Source: Candidatus Cloacimonadota bacterium
Lineage (GTDB): Bacteria; Cloacimonadota; Cloacimonadia; Cloacimonadales; Cloacimonadaceae
Assembly (NCBI GenBank): GCA_023392795.1
Contig: JAEWNJ010000137.1
Coordinates: 1 to 14,956 of the forward strand
Length of the DNA: 14,956 nt
Direction: 5' to 3'
Shown here: in pieces, positions 14,758-14,956 of the stretch
How positions within the stretch are numbered: position 1 is the stretch's first letter
Layout: every line of letters starts with the position of its first letter
Program-made: the position numbers and the translations under genes
Notes under the pieces: model-generated
What the model was told of the DNA's origin: nothing
Database searches by the model: none
What the model saw: only the letters and a program-made list of their open reading frames with translations

Positions 14758-14840
14758 CAAGGACCAAGACGGCAAGCAGGCAGAAAAGATTGATTGACAA
14801 TTAATGGCAGATTGACAAGTCTTGCGCGAGAGAGGTGTCA

Positions 14841-14956
14841 ATGAAAGCTCTGCCAATTGTTATCTTACTGTGTATCATGCTGATACCGATGGTTTTACGT
14901 GCCTCGGACTCCCCGTCTGTTTTCCCTATTCTAAGTGAAGATGAAACCCTGGAACT
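14841..14956 (+). CDS. Exported protein of unknown function, N-terminus only (3' truncated)
   Basis: ATG at 14841 follows GAGAGG by 5 nt, a good ribosome site, and opens a frame that runs off the window after 38 codons. The peptide starts MKALPIVILLCIMLIPMVLR and continues with ASDSPSVFPILSEDETLE. This is a classical signal peptide: one Lys, an ~16-residue hydrophobic core and a likely cleavage after VLRA. The mature part is too short to identify. Confidence 0.7.
   Translation, partial: MKALPIVILLCIMLIPMVLRASDSPSVFPILSEDETLE

Larger units (their letters stand above)
14429..14840. other. Non-coding region after the YfhO-family gene
   Basis: A 412-nt gap without a convincing gene. It contains a run of short hairpins (14452-14645), the second copy of the palindromic repeat (14697-14757), and near its right end two copies of GATTGACA (14792-14799 and 14810-14817) 18 nt apart. 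The latter could be an operator or -35-like boxes for the last gene, but no -10 box is evident at the right distance. Confidence 0.5.

Overview
The window looks like a chromosomal segment of an anaerobic, fermentative or syntrophic Gram-negative-type bacterium. A Candidatus Cloacimonadota (WWE1) relative is my best guess. That rests on the sodium-pump decarboxylase operon, the YfhO and M29 families and the general gene style; no marker gene is present, so the assignment is an inference. No rRNA, tRNA, CRISPR array, transposase or phage gene was seen.

Left end (1-2000, + strand): the 3' end of a signal peptide peptidase gene (SppA) is followed after 1 nt by a complete RNase G/E gene with all catalytic and zinc-link residues. 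A strong intrinsic terminator follows. Positions 2001-2261 are non-coding and hold a palindromic repeat element.

Centre-left (2262-6568, - strand): a tight four-gene operon with gaps of 2-4 nt encodes a biotin-dependent, Na+-translocating acyl-CoA decarboxylase, most likely methylmalonyl-CoA decarboxylase. The order is carboxyltransferase alpha (mmdA), an OadG-like gamma/delta subunit, the biotin carrier, and the membrane beta subunit (mmdB). It ends in a hairpin with a cUUCGg loop. Alpha would remove CO2 from the acyl-CoA onto biotin, the carrier would shuttle it, and beta would release CO2 while moving Na+ across the membrane. Two subunits have unusual architecture. The carrier has two complete biotinyl domains. 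The OadG-like subunit has a signal peptide and a duplicated repeat domain placed before its single membrane helix.

Centre-right (6835-10342, + strand): starting divergently from the operon are a 678-aa M29-type metallo-aminopeptidase with a long N-terminal region, a FecE/BtuD-type ABC ATPase with no permease beside it, and a membrane-anchored or secreted staphylococcal-nuclease-like protein whose start overlaps the ATPase stop. A Ppx/GppA phosphatase gene converges on this group with 5 nt between stop codons.

Right end (11419-14956): a small hotdog-fold thioesterase (- strand) is divergent from an 840-aa YfhO-family polytopic membrane protein (+ strand). A 412-nt non-coding stretch follows with a run of six short hairpins and a second copy of the palindromic repeat. 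The window closes with the first 38 codons of an exported protein.
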